Shown here piece after piece: positions 50,672-60,761 of a stretch of DNA of 64,000 nucleotides; position 1 is the stretch's first letter, and the number at the start of each line of letters is the position of its first letter. The translations under genes and the position numbers were made by a program. Source of the DNA: Austropuccinia psidii (taxonomy: Eukaryota; Basidiomycota; Pucciniomycetes; Pucciniales; Sphaerophragmiaceae); contig JALGQZ010000002.1 in NCBI GenBank assembly GCA_023105745.1, positions 48,396,497 through 48,460,496 of the forward strand, read 5' to 3'. Below the pieces are notes generated by a model. It saw only the letters and a list, made by a program, of their open reading frames with translations, ran no database searches and was not told the DNA's origin.

Positions 50672-52499
50672 TGTAAGGTGTGGATATGAAACTTTGATTA
50701 AAAATCAAGTACTTTTCCTGTCCTCAAAATTTGTATAAGGTAAAATTCAGTTAAAAATAGTATGAAATATTATTTTTTTTAGAGAAAACACGCCAATTTT
50801 ATTTTTTATAACTTTATTAGTATAAAACAATAATATAAAAATTTATTGTTTTACCAACAATAAAGATTTATCCAAAAAATACTCTACAAGAGATATTTTA
50901 AGGCTACAAAAGAAATTTCTTCAAGAGCAATTTCAATTGGAATTAATTGAGCAAAGAACTGCAAGCAATTAATTAAAGAGCAAAGTCTTTAAAAAGAATA
51001 TTAAAGAGAAAACACGCCCAAAAGTGACCAGAGTGAATTTGGAAACAAAGTGACAAGGTTAACAGTGATGAAAGATGCTTTAATTCACTTTTGGGGTGGT
51101 TCAGGGGTAAAAATGATTATAAGAGTTACAAACAATGATTATAATGATTTTTTCACGTGGTTAAAAGGATTAAAATGATTTAAAAGTGGTGGTTGGAATC
51201 TTTGATTGATTGGTTTAGCAGTTTCAAACTAATTAATAAAAGGAAAAGATTCTAACATGAAGAGAAAAGTGGGGCAAAGAAGACATTCTTTTATAGCCAT
51301 CAATTCTCTTACTCCAAAAGTAAAATTTACTCTTGTCTGTCGTGAAAAACAGTCTGACAACAAAAAAGCCAATTATGGCATCATTGAACCCTAGTTTAGA
51401 CCAAAAAGGGCTGGTTTAAGCCATTTTTAGCCATTTTAGACCCTTAAATCAGCCATTACTATAGCAATACCAGGCCTAGAGCCTTCAAAACACGTCAGAA
51501 TGTGTGTCAGAGGCGTAGAAACCAGTTAAAACTGTTTTTACTATGATTGTTTTATCTTAAGGGTAGTTTTACCCTCTTGGCAACAGCTAAAACTACCCCA
51601 GTTGGTATCAAAACCTCATCATCAATTGAGTCCACAGACCCTGTAACTCAATTCCAGGCCAAAAGTGATGAACTTTTGCGTGAATTTTGACATCCCACGC
51701 CTGTCAGCAAGGATTTTGGGGGTCTAGCTCCCCCTTAGAGCTGGAGTTCCTTTTCCCCCCCAAATTTAATCTTTCCAATTTATTTTTCCTTTAATTCCTC
51801 ATCATGTATTATACTTATACTTTACATATGTAATTCAATTCAATTGTACAGTACAATACAGTAATAATTGACACCTCATATGTAAATCAAAGTTCACTTA
51901 TGTAATACACGCGCACATTTTGACATTTCAATTGAATTCAATTGAAAATACTTCAATTCCTCATAACTTCTAAACTAAACACAACACCTCAATTTTAACA
52001 CAAAAATTGATGGTTAACACCACATGTGGTGTGAATTAAATTAAAGTTTTGAGGATTTTCAACTTTTGTATTTAAAATACTAAAAACTTAATTTAAGCTT
52101 ATTTAGAGTTGAGTTACAAGAATTTCACTCAGAGGTGACCCCACCTGATTTTTTATGAGGAATCCAATGGTGAAATAAATTTTATATGTTTATTTATTGG
52201 ATAAAAAGTTATAATAAATTTTATTTAACTTTTTTCCAAATTTATTTATTTTCTCACAATTTTGTTAAAGTTTCATTTTTACTTAATTTTTTCAAGTATA
52301 AATGTAATTTTACATTTACAAAATTTTAATGTATTTTTTATTTTTAAATTATAATTAATTTTTTATTTTTAATATAATTTTATATTTATATTTTTATTTT
52401 TATTTTAATAATATAAATAAATTTATTTTATTTATATTAATATGTTATTTTTTATATTTGTGGTCTTTTGGGTATATGAAATTACCTCTAAGGCTCACA
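50672..52499 (-). repeat. E2 3' LTR
   Basis: On the minus strand it runs from TGTGAGCCTTAGAGG to CACACCTTACA, 1,828 bases. Confidence 0.95.
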
Positions 52500-52511
52500 T
52501 TCCCTCCCCCT
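52500..52511 (-). promoter_or_regulatory. E2 polypurine tract
   Basis: On the minus strand AGGGGGAGGGAA directly precedes the 3' LTR. Confidence 0.85.
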
Positions 52512-52523
52512 AAAAAAAGAATA

Positions 52524-55500
52524 TTACTTTGTAATATTGGTGTTTCTAGTGTGTCTGAATCTCCTCAGGAGTTTGGTAGCTTCTGGTATATCTTTTTCTT
52601 CTAACCATTCATCTTCACAAGTTGGGTCACTGTACCTAACAAGGTATTCCCTTACTTTCTTGGTTCTTAATTTCCTTTCTTTAAGAACTTTGGTTATTTT
52701 CTTAGTACCAGATGTCTCAATAGGAGGTATAACTTGGGGAACCTTATTCCTCAAGGGAAATTTCTCAGCATCACTAGATTTATATGGTTTTATCAAGCTC
52801 ACTGGAAATGTAGGGTGCTTATTGCTAAGTTCTTCAGATAACTCTACTTCAACAGCATTTTCTCCATGGAGGGCCTTAATCACAAAAGGTCCTGCAAAGG
52901 AGTCTTTCAACTTTTTACATCCTTTGATGTTATTGAAGTTAGTGGTGGATACAAGAACTAGGTCCCCCACTTTGAAATCTGGAGTTGCATGAGATTTATC
53001 CCATTTGTCTTTAGCATATGCAAAAGAGTCCTCCATGCATCTTACTGCATGCTTTCTAGCTTTGTCTAGCATTCCTTTGAAGCTAGCAGCTGTGGGATGT
53101 ATTTCAATTAAGTATTTCCTCAAGGAGTCTTGGGGTAACTTGGGGTTCCATCCTTTTTCTAGAATAGCAGGAGTCTGATTGGTACTAGCATGGATTGATG
53201 TTTTATATGCTAATTCCAGTGCTGGTAACAGAGTACACCAATCATGGGTAAATCCATCACAATCTTTGAATTCAAGGCCATATGCACAAAATCTTCTCAC
53301 CATGTCCTCTAAGGTTTGGATCATTCTTTCAGCCAGGCCATCAGTTTGTGGGTGGTAGGCTGTAGAGAAAGACAGTTTAGTGCCAAATAATTGGTGAAGA
53401 TTTGTCCATAGTGCTGAAGTGAATTTGGGATCTCTATCACTGATGATATTTGTAAATATCCCAGTCCATGACACTACTCTATTCCATATAAGAAGAGCTG
53501 TATCCATGGCTGTATCATCTTTGTGACATGGTAAAAAGATTGGAGTTTTACTGAATCTGTCCACAATTACTAGGCAAGCATTATAGCTCCTGTCACCTCC
53601 TGGTGGTAGGCCAGTTACCCAATCCATATGGACAATTTCCCAAGGTCTGTTTGGTTCTTGGATTTTCATCATATTTCCAAGTCTTTTGCCAGTGGATTTA
53701 TTTGCCTTTTGGCATCTGTCACAGGTTTTGCAATACTCTGCAACATCTTTTTGCCACATTGGCCACCATATGCAGGTCTTCACTTTCTCTCTTGTTCTGT
53801 CTTCAGAAAGATGTCCTGAAAAGGGACTATCATGGCATTCTTTCAGTACAAGATTGATTAATGACCTGTCTACAACTGTCATGACACATGTGTGCTTGGT
53901 TCTGTGGTAAATTATACCATCCAGTAGGTGAAATCTTCCTTCATTATAAGATTTTCTCCATACTTCATCCAAGGCATGTATTAGAGAGTTGTCTTTACAG
54001 TCTTTGTTAAGTAATTGGCATAAGATGCTACAATTCTTATCTTGAGTGTAACTATTTCTGACTTCTTCAAAGAAGGTGGTGTTCAAGTCTGTAACACTTA
54101 TTCCTTCTATTGGAATTTGTGGTGAAGCTTCTTCTGGAACATAAGCAGGATTATCAATGTTATTTGGTAATGGCCATCTGTCTAGTCCATCTGCATTCTT
54201 ATGAATATTCCCATCCTTATGAACAATAGTCATATTGCCTCTGTATTCTTGTATGGCTATTTGCCATCTGAGCATGTGTCTGTTAGGTGTTTTCATGTTC
54301 AAAAGTGATTTCACAGCTGTACAATCTGTTATTACTTCAAAAACACATCCTTCTAAGAAATAGTTCAATTTCTCCAAGGCCCAGACAAGGCATAGACATT
54401 CCATTTGACTTGCTCCATATCTGGCTTCAGTTGGTTTGATTTGCCTGGATATGAAACATATTGGTCCTTCTACAGGTTTGTCATTTATGATCTGAACTTG
54501 GTGAAGTGCAGCACCTAGTCCATCCCCTGATGCATCAATATACAGTTTGAAAGGCAATTTAAAGTCTGGCATCAGTAAGAGTGGAGCAGTGGTCAATGCT
54601 TCTCTTAGAGATTCAAAAGCTTTGACTCTGTCAACAGTCATCTCAAATACTGTGTCTTTGTCACACAACTTATAAAGTGGTCTTGCTATGGATGCAAAGT
54701 CTTTAATGTGTTGCCTGTAATATCCTGCAAAACCTAAGAATGACTGAATTTCCTTCTTATTCTGAGGCATGGGTTTTAACAATACTGCTGCAACTTTGTT
54801 TTTATCAATTCCAAGGGACAAACCAGATACAACATGTCCTAGTGCCTTAAGTTCTTTAAATCCAAAATGACATTTCTTCAAGGATATTTTCATGTTTACT
54901 GATTGGATTTTTGTCAAAACTCTTGATAATCTGTACATGTGCTCCTCCCAAGTCTTTGAACAGATAATAATGTCATCAATGTAAATGATTAACCATCCCT
55001 CTAAGAGTTCTTCAGGGAAGATTTCATTCATCATTCTTTGGAAGTGTGAAGGTGCATTTTTGATACCAATGGGCATCCTTAAGTATTCATACACTCCACA
55101 ATGAACAATAATTCTCAAGTATTTTCTTGCTCTTGGTGTTACCACATTTTGATGGAATCCTTTAAGGGCATCCATAGTGGTTATATACACTGCTTGAGAT
55201 ATTTGAGTAAGGGCAATTTGGATTTTTGGTATTGGGTATCTGTCTGGAACAGTGTAAGTGTTCAGAGCTCTAAAGTCCCCAACCATTCTGGATTTTCCAT
55301 TATGCCACGCCACTATGACTGGTGTAGTTATTTCTACTTCCTCATTGTGGCCTACTTTTCTTATTACACCAAGGTCTAGAAGTTCTTTGATATGAATTTC
55401 TAGAGCTTCTCTTGATTTTGGACTTGCTGGATAAGCAGGTCTTCTTAAGAGTGGTGGATAAGGTCTCTCAATGTTAAGAATGATGTCAACTTCATGACCA

Positions 55501-56228
55501 ATAATTGCTCCCAGAGGTTCTTTGTCTGTAGCAAATGCTCCTTTGTGGTCATACAAAAGGGAAGAAAGTTCATTTTCTTGTTTATCAGTCAGATGAAGGC
55601 TTATCTTAGCCTCATTTAACTGTTCAGACTTGAATTTTTCTAACTCTAAGTTGACTGGTGATACTTTGTTTACTGTAATTTGTCTTTTAAATGGTAAAAA
55701 GGCAAATTTCTGGCGCTTATTGTCCCCAATTGTAAAGTATCTGTCTTTGTTATTATGTAAATCTATCCCATACATGATCAAATAGTCATTTCCCAATATA
55801 AAATGGGTACTAGAGCAATTTTCCATAACAACAAATTCAACTGTGATCCTTAAATTCCCATTTATGTGTGGGAATATGACATTGGTCTCAAAGATTCCCA
55901 ATGCTTTCATTGGGTTACTTGCACTGTTGAATTTTATACCATCAATTGGTAACAATTGGTCTTCAAAATTTGGCACACAAGTCTTAAGAAAGGATTTTCC
56001 AACACAAGAGCAGAAGGCTCCTGGGTCAAGCAAAAGTTTGGTGGGCTTGTTGTCAATCACCACTTCTGTTATACAGGAGCTACCAGCTGTATAACCTTTT
56101 CCTCTGTTTGGTTTTGTCTTCATAAGTTGTGCATCTTGAACTTTTGATAAATCAACTTGACCATTGCTCAATTGTGGTAAGTGGGAATAAGATTCCATGA
56201 TGTCAAAAGTGGCATTGATATTTTCCAT
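52524..56228 (-). CDS. pol: E2 Pol: protease, RT, RNase H, integrase, chromodomain
   Basis: One open frame of 1,234 aa from the first ATG; the frame is open back to the UAA at 56279. The aspartic protease motif is LLLDPGAF (D68-P69-G70), with Pro where Thr or Ser is usual. RT has MPIGIKNAP (Ile for the usual Phe, near 385) and YIDD (416-419). RNase H has YIDASGDG (D565), TDCTAVK (D635) and NADGL (D680). Integrase has His799/806 with CKTCDRC (833-839), then D869, D931 and E967. A GPF motif lies near 1113 and a chromodomain at about 1176-1225, placing it with chromoviruses, whose chromodomain can steer integration to heterochromatin. No stop or frameshift inside. The DPG change could impair protease. 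Confidence 0.95.
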   Translation of the reverse strand: MENINATFDIMESYSHLPQLSNGQVDLSKVQDAQLMKTKPNRGKGYTAGSSCITEVVIDNKPTKLLLDPGAFCSCVGKSFLKTCVPNFEDQLLPIDGIKFNSASNPMKALGIFETNVIFPHINGNLRITVEFVVMENCSSTHFILGNDYLIMYGIDLHNNKDRYFTIGDNKRQKFAFLPFKRQITVNKVSPVNLELEKFKSEQLNEAKISLHLTDKQENELSSLLYDHKGAFATDKEPLGAIIGHEVDIILNIERPYPPLLRRPAYPASPKSREALEIHIKELLDLGVIRKVGHNEEVEITTPVIVAWHNGKSRMVGDFRALNTYTVPDRYPIPKIQIALTQISQAVYITTMDALKGFHQNVVTPRARKYLRIIVHCGVYEYLRMPIGIKNAPSHFQRMMNEIFPEELLEGWLIIYIDDIIICSKTWEEHMYRLSRVLTKIQSVNMKISLKKCHFGFKELKALGHVVSGLSLGIDKNKVAAVLLKPMPQNKKEIQSFLGFAGYYRQHIKDFASIARPLYKLCDKDTVFEMTVDRVKAFESLREALTTAPLLLMPDFKLPFKLYIDASGDGLGAALHQVQIINDKPVEGPICFISRQIKPTEARYGASQMECLCLVWALEKLNYFLEGCVFEVITDCTAVKSLLNMKTPNRHMLRWQIAIQEYRGNMTIVHKDGNIHKNADGLDRWPLPNNIDNPAYVPEEASPQIPIEGISVTDLNTTFFEEVRNSYTQDKNCSILCQLLNKDCKDNSLIHALDEVWRKSYNEGRFHLLDGIIYHRTKHTCVMTVVDRSLINLVLKECHDSPFSGHLSEDRTREKVKTCIWWPMWQKDVAEYCKTCDRCQKANKSTGKRLGNMMKIQEPNRPWEIVHMDWVTGLPPGGDRSYNACLVIVDRFSKTPIFLPCHKDDTAMDTALLIWNRVVSWTGIFTNIISDRDPKFTSALWTNLHQLFGTKLSFSTAYHPQTDGLAERMIQTLEDMVRRFCAYGLEFKDCDGFTHDWCTLLPALELAYKTSIHASTNQTPAILEKGWNPKLPQDSLRKYLIEIHPTAASFKGMLDKARKHAVRCMEDSFAYAKDKWDKSHATPDFKVGDLVLVSTTNFNNIKGCKKLKDSFAGPFVIKALHGENAVEVELSEELSNKHPTFPVSLIKPYKSSDAEKFPLRNKVPQVIPPIETSGTKKITKVLKERKLRTKKVREYLVRYSDPTCEDEWLEEKDIPEATKLLRRFRHTRNTNITK

Positions 56229-56276
56229 ATCTTTTGAAGATTCAGAAAATATGGATGACTTATCATCTGAATTGTC

Positions 56277-56279
56277 TTA
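56277..56279 (-). other. In-frame UAA between Gag and Pol
   Basis: The Gag frame (EKEDII) meets UAA and continues in phase through [12 protein letters not shown] into Pol. This is either a programmed stop that is read through or a nonsense mutation of a single Gag-Pol frame. Confidence 0.8.
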
Positions 56280-57788
56280 AATTATGTCTTCTTTTTCAAC
56301 ATCTGGTTCCTTTTCAATGTCAATTTCATTGATTTTCCCCCTCTTTGGACATGTATTGGCTAAATGGGTGGTGCTTTGGCAAATATGGCATTTTCTGACT
56401 GTATCTGCAGATTTATATTTAATATTACTAGAATTTTCTTTGGGGTTTTTGTCCACAGAATCTTTCCAAGGTGTATTAAACCTTGTTTTGAGATTCACCC
56501 TACTAGAACCAATTTTGGTTCTGGTGGTTACTTCTTCTAGTATATTGATAATATCTTCTGCTGAAGATTGTTCAGTAGTCCTGCTTTTGACAGCATGCTC
56601 TAAGTCACCTCCACATTGTCTCAGAATTTTTCTATGGATCATAAACTCTGACATGTCAGGATATAATGCTGTTAATCTGTCCTTTTGTTGGCAAAACCAT
56701 GGTAAAGCTCTGTCTTTATCAGCATTAAATTTGGCAGATTCAAAGGCTGTTTCAACTTTACACCTCCAAGTATCATTTGCCCATTTGTTGATGATTTGGG
56801 TTTTCCACCAAGTCCAACTCTGGTGTCCATGTGCTTGTCTTATTTTGATGTACCATCTGTGAGCTGATCTGGTAAACAAGGTGTTAAACCTGGCTGTTAC
56901 CAATCTGTCTGGTAATTCAAAATCCTCTTTGATCATGTCAATACCTCTAATGAATTCCATATGGTCATACTCTCCTTCACCACTGAAGTGAGGCCATTCT
57001 TTAAGTTTTGGAACTTCTTTCAAGAGTGCTTGGCCCATTGATGGTTCCAAGTTATGAAAAGAAGTGGATAATTCATTTTTTAATTGTGAATTATCAGGGT
57101 CCAATACTTGTGGATTTGGAATTCTTGTGCCCTCATTTTGATTTAGAGGTGTAGACATTCTTGGTAAGGTGTTCAGTATTTGTTCAATGTCATTCATTTT
57201 ACTGTTGCTACACCTTTGGGAATTTCTGTATTCATGTTGGAAGCTTTGTATTAAATTTATTACTTCAATTTTATACATGTCTTCCTTATGTGTCAGTTCT
57301 TGCCATAACTCTGTCTGTCTTGTATTATCAGCAGTGACTTGATTCAATTTCATTGATAATTTTGATACTTCTTCTTGTGAAGCATCAAAACACTTTTTCA
57401 AGGCGATGGTATATGTCTTTACTTCAGTAAATGAATTTGAAATGTCATCAAGGACTTTCTTGTTATCTGTTTTGATAATATTTATGGCTTGTTTAATTCT
57501 TGTTTCAATCATGTCATCAATATTGAATTTAGAATATTTATCTGTTAATTCTTTAATAATGGCAGATTGTTCATTTATTTTAATGTTAGAAGAATTGTCA
57601 TTATTAGAATTTTTAATTGTTCTTAGAACTTTTTCAAAACACATAAGTGTTTCATTAATTTGGCACAGACTCAGGTTGTTTGTTTTAATGTTGTTACAAA
57701 TGGTGTCATTTTTATCAGAAAGATGTTTTTTCACGTCATTTATAGCATTATACAACTCTGGGATGGAATCAAATATGTCAGAAATCAT
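56277..57788 (-). CDS. gag: E2 Gag-like ORF2
   Basis: From ATG 57788 (overlapping the ORF1 stop as ATGA) this frame gives 503 aa. A Lys/Asn-rich, coiled-coil-like N-terminal half is followed by a capsid-like region (LKEWPHFSGEGEYDH, then FTRSAHRWYIKI). A CCHC zinc knuckle, C-x2-C-x4-H-x4-C, lies at residues 467-480 (CHICQSTTHLANTC). The same frame is open back to ATG 58448, which would give 723 aa. That extension lies over ORF1, is not conserved in E1, and its ATG falls inside a predicted intron, so 57788 is preferred. It ends at UAA 56279-56277, with Pol continuing in the same frame. Confidence 0.8.
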   Translation of the reverse strand: MISDIFDSIPELYNAINDVKKHLSDKNDTICNNIKTNNLSLCQINETLMCFEKVLRTIKNSNNDNSSNIKINEQSAIIKELTDKYSKFNIDDMIETRIKQAINIIKTDNKKVLDDISNSFTEVKTYTIALKKCFDASQEEVSKLSMKLNQVTADNTRQTELWQELTHKEDMYKIEVINLIQSFQHEYRNSQRCSNSKMNDIEQILNTLPRMSTPLNQNEGTRIPNPQVLDPDNSQLKNELSTSFHNLEPSMGQALLKEVPKLKEWPHFSGEGEYDHMEFIRGIDMIKEDFELPDRLVTARFNTLFTRSAHRWYIKIRQAHGHQSWTWWKTQIINKWANDTWRCKVETAFESAKFNADKDRALPWFCQQKDRLTALYPDMSEFMIHRKILRQCGGDLEHAVKSRTTEQSSAEDIINILEEVTTRTKIGSSRVNLKTRFNTPWKDSVDKNPKENSSNIKYKSADTVRKCHICQSTTHLANTCPKRGKINEIDIEKEPDVEKEDII

Positions 57789-58378
57789 TTCTGGAACCTT
57801 AATCTGGCTTCCTCCTTCTTCTGTAATTCCATCATGGTTCTGGCCATCTGAAATACATTTTCCATGGCATCCTGCTGAATCTTTGGGATTCTGTAGCCCT
57901 GGCTGTAAGGTTTTGGGGCTGGTGCCTTCCCTTTTCCCTTGTTTGGAGTTTGTGGCTGCTTTTTCAAGTTGGAATTGCTGCTGCTGGCCACTGGGGCTGT
58001 TTTTGGCACTGGTTTGGGTGGTGGAGGGTTGTTTTTCCTCCATTCTAGTGTCAAAAGCATCATGTTTTTCTTCTCCATCAATGGATGCCATCCATTGAGC
58101 AATTTGCAAGTGTTGGGATGGCCCAAGAATTTTCTTACTGTCAGGTAAGAATTCATGCAGTTTTTCCACAGATCTGCCAGGATCTGGTACTCCTTGTACT
58201 GCAGTGCATTGTTGTAAGATTTGTGGCTGGCTTTGTATATGTCCACTGAGGCTTCTTGTGGCAGTGTCAGCTCTTTTTGAAGGTAAAATGGTATTATCAG
58301 CTTCAGAATGACCCATTTTAGTTGTTTGGAAGTCATCAACTGACCCTTTTCCTTCTGTACCTGGTTGGCCTCTGCCAT
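57785..58378 (-). CDS. E2 ORF1, unknown retrotransposon protein
   Basis: 197 aa from ATG 58378, in the +1 frame relative to the Gag frame. Regions: a helical N-terminal part (SKQLKWVILKLIIPFYLQ), then MNSYLTVRKFLGHPNTCKLL and NGWHPL. A Pro/Lys/Ser-rich middle (NNPPPPKPVPK...) follows, then KPYSQGYRIPK and a charged helix ending RLRFQK. The stop TGA (57787-57785) overlaps the Gag ATG. A diverged copy with the same order of motifs is in E1 (12389-13132), which supports real coding. The frame is also open upstream of the ATG to a predicted splice acceptor at 58435, so the mature N-terminus may be longer. No known domain is recognised. Confidence 0.7.
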   Translation of the reverse strand: MAEANQVQKEKGQLMTSKQLKWVILKLIIPFYLQKELTLPQEASVDIYKASHKSYNNALQYKEYQILADLWKNCMNSYLTVRKFLGHPNTCKLLNGWHPLMEKKNMMLLTLEWRKNNPPPPKPVPKTAPVASSSNSNLKKQPQTPNKGKGKAPAPKPYSQGYRIPKIQQDAMENVFQMARTMMELQKKEEARLRFQK

Positions 58379-58434
58379 AATCACGTCTATTACCTTTTTG
58401 GGAGCTGCTTGAGGGGTTGTAGCTGGCTCCTGAT

Positions 58435-58498
58435 CTGGTTGAAGGCATAATTATGGTTAAAAAGGCTTAAAATAGTATTTTTACGTCAAAAAACTTAC
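58435..58498 (-). other. Predicted intron in the E2 leader
   Basis: The donor is GTAAGT and the acceptor CAACCAG, 64 nt. Splicing joins an open, protein-like stretch (NQPEPISSELINLDISNTL, then QKAKNLAN) in phase to NQEPATTPQAAPKK and ORF1. It also removes ATG 58448, the start of the long Gag frame. No start codon is seen in the upstream exon, so a further exon would be needed. Confidence 0.45.
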
Positions 58499-58898
58499 TA
58501 TTGGCCAAATTTTTAGCTTTCTGAAGGGTATTACTTATGTCCAAGTTAATTAATTCAGAAGATATTGGTTCAGGCTGGTTATTTTGAGTCACAATAACAG
58601 TGCTATTATGATCAGAATTGACAGTACTGGCAGGGATAATGCTGGTCCTGTTGAGGCTGTTTCAATGTTTTCTTGTCTTACCACGTTGTCAGACACTAAA
58701 ATTAATGAAAAAGCCAATTAATTAAGTAAAAAAAAGGATATTTCAAAAAAAGAAATAAAAATTTAAGCCTCACTTATAATATGAAAAAAATTATTTTTTA
58801 TGGATTTTTTGAATTATAAGTATTTTTTATATGTTTTTAAATTTTTCAATATAAGAAAAAAGATTTAAAAAGAAAAAAAAATATGTCACAGGTAAAAT
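58499..58898 (-). other. E2 leader
   Basis: Region between primer site and ORF1. The part from about 58660 to 58499 is open in the frame that would splice to ORF1. The rest is AT-rich with no recognised signal. Confidence 0.5.
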
Positions 58899-58916
58899 AT
58901 CACGGCTGGGCCCCCA
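58899..58916 (-). promoter_or_regulatory. E2 primer-binding site
   Basis: On the minus strand TGGGGGCCCAGCCGTGAT starts two bases inside the 5' LTR. The complement has the geometry of a tRNA 3' end (CCA, discriminator C, 7-base acceptor, 5-base T-stem beginning with C). A C discriminator would suit tRNA-Pro; the identity is a guess. Confidence 0.6.
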
Positions 58917-58918
58917 AA

Positions 58919-60756
58919 TTTAAGGTGTGGATATGAAACTTTGATTAAAAATCAAGTACTTTTCCTGTCCTCAAAATTTGTATAAGGTAAAATTCGGTTA
59001 AAAATAGTATGAAATATTATTTTTTTTAGAGAAAACACGCCAATTTTATTGTTTATAACTTTATTAGTATAAAACAATAATATAAAAATTTATTGTTTTA
59101 CCAACAATAAAGATTTATCCAAAAAATACTCTACAAGAGATATTTTAAGGCTACAAAAGAAATTTCTTCAAGAGCAATTTCAATTGGAATTAATTGAGCA
59201 AAGAACTGCAAGCAATTAATTAAAGAACAAAGTCTTTAAAAAGAATATTAAAGAGAAAACACGCCCAAAAGTGACCAGAGTGAATTTGGAAACAAAGTGA
59301 CAAGGTTAACAGTGATGAAAGATGCTTTAATTCACTTTTGGGGTGGTTCAGGGGTAAAAATGATTATAAGAGTTACAAACAATGATTGTAATGATTTTTT
59401 CACGTGGTTAAAAGGATTAAAATGATTTAAAAGTGGTGGTTGGAATCTTTGATTGATTGGTTTAACAGTTTTAAACTAATTAATAAAAGGAAAAGATTCT
59501 AACATGAAGAGAAAAGTGGGGCAAAGAAGACATTCTTTTATAGCCATCAATTCTCTTACTCCAAAAGTAAAATTTACTCTTGTCTGTCGTGAAAAACAGT
59601 CTGACAACAAAAAAGCCAATTATGGCATCATTGAACCCTAGTTTAGACCAAAAAGGGCTGGTTTAAGCCATTTTTAGCCATTTTTAGCCATTTTAGACCC
59701 TTAAATCAGCCATTACTATAGCAATACCAGGCCTAGAGCCTTCAAAACACGTCAGAATGTGTGTCAGAGGCGTAGAAACCAGTTAAAACTGTTTTTACTA
59801 TGATTGTTTTATCTTAAGGGTAGTTTTACCCTCTTGGCAACAGCTAAAACTACCCCAGTTGGTATCAAAACCTCATCATCAATTGAGTCCACAGACCCTG
59901 TAACTCAATTCCAGGCCAAAAGTGATGAACTTTTGCGTGAATTTTGACATCCCACGCCTGTCAGCAAGGATTTTGGGGGTCTAGCTCCCCCTTAGAGCTG
60001 GAGTTCCTTTTCCCCCCCAAATTTAATCTTTCCAATTTATTTTTCCTTTAATTCCTCATCATGTATTATACTTATACTTTACATATGTAATTCAATTCAA
60101 TTTTACAGTACAATACAGTAATAATTGACACCTCATATGTAAATCAAAGTTCACTTATGTAATACACGCGCACATTTTGACATTTCAATTGAATTCAATT
60201 GAAAATACTTCAATTCCTCATAACTTCTAAACTAAACACAACACCTCAATTTTAACACAAAAATTGATGGTTAACACCACATGTGGTGTGAATTAAATTA
60301 AAGTTTTGAGGATTTTCAACTTTTGTATTGAAAATACTAAAAACTTAATTTAAGCTTATTTAGAGTTGAGTTACAAGAATTTCACTCAGAGGTGACCCCA
60401 CCTGATTTTTTATGAGGAATCCAATGGTGAAAGAAATTTTATATGTTTATTTATTGGATAAAAAGTTATAATAAATTTTATTTAACTTTTTTCCAAATTT
60501 ATTTATTTTCTCACAATTTTGTTAAAGTTTCATTTTTACTTAATTTTTTCAAGTATAAATGTAATTTTACATTTACAAAATTTTAATGTATTTTTTATTT
60601 TTAAATTATAATTAATTTTTTATTTTTAATATAATTTTATATTTATATTTTTATTTTTATTTTAATAATATAAATAAATTTATTTTATTTATATTAATAT
60701 GTTATTTTTTATATTTGTGGTCTTTTGGGTATATGAAATTACCTCTAAGGCTCACA
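58919..60756 (-). repeat. E2 5' LTR
   Basis: 1,838 bases, nearly identical to the 3' LTR. It has one extra 10-base TTTTTAGCCA unit near 59670. The terminus next to the primer site is mutated (TACA to TAAA). Confidence 0.95.
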
Positions 60757-60761
60757 ACATC

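Larger units (their letters stand above)
50672..60756 (-). mobile_element. E2: young family-B Ty3/gypsy chromovirus
   Basis: A 10,085-base element on the minus strand, with a 5-bp duplication ACATC at 50667-50671 and 60757-60761. The LTRs (50672-52499 and 58919-60756) differ by about ten substitutions plus one 10-base unit (an extra TTTTTAGCCA near 59670), under 1%, so insertion is recent. Primer site, polypurine tract and coding frames for ORF1, Gag and full Pol are present. One UAA lies between Gag and Pol. The 5' LTR end reads AAA instead of ACA. It is the most nearly intact element in the window. Confidence 0.95.

Noticed and set aside
52537..58148. Several 60-230 aa plus-strand ORFs opposite gag-pol
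   Set aside because: They are antisense shadows of the coding strand; translations are low in protein-like motifs and match nothing recognised.
56277..58448. A single 723-aa Gag starting at 58448
   Set aside because: The first 220 codons overlap ORF1, are not conserved in E1, and the ATG sits in a predicted intron. Kept only as an alternative start.
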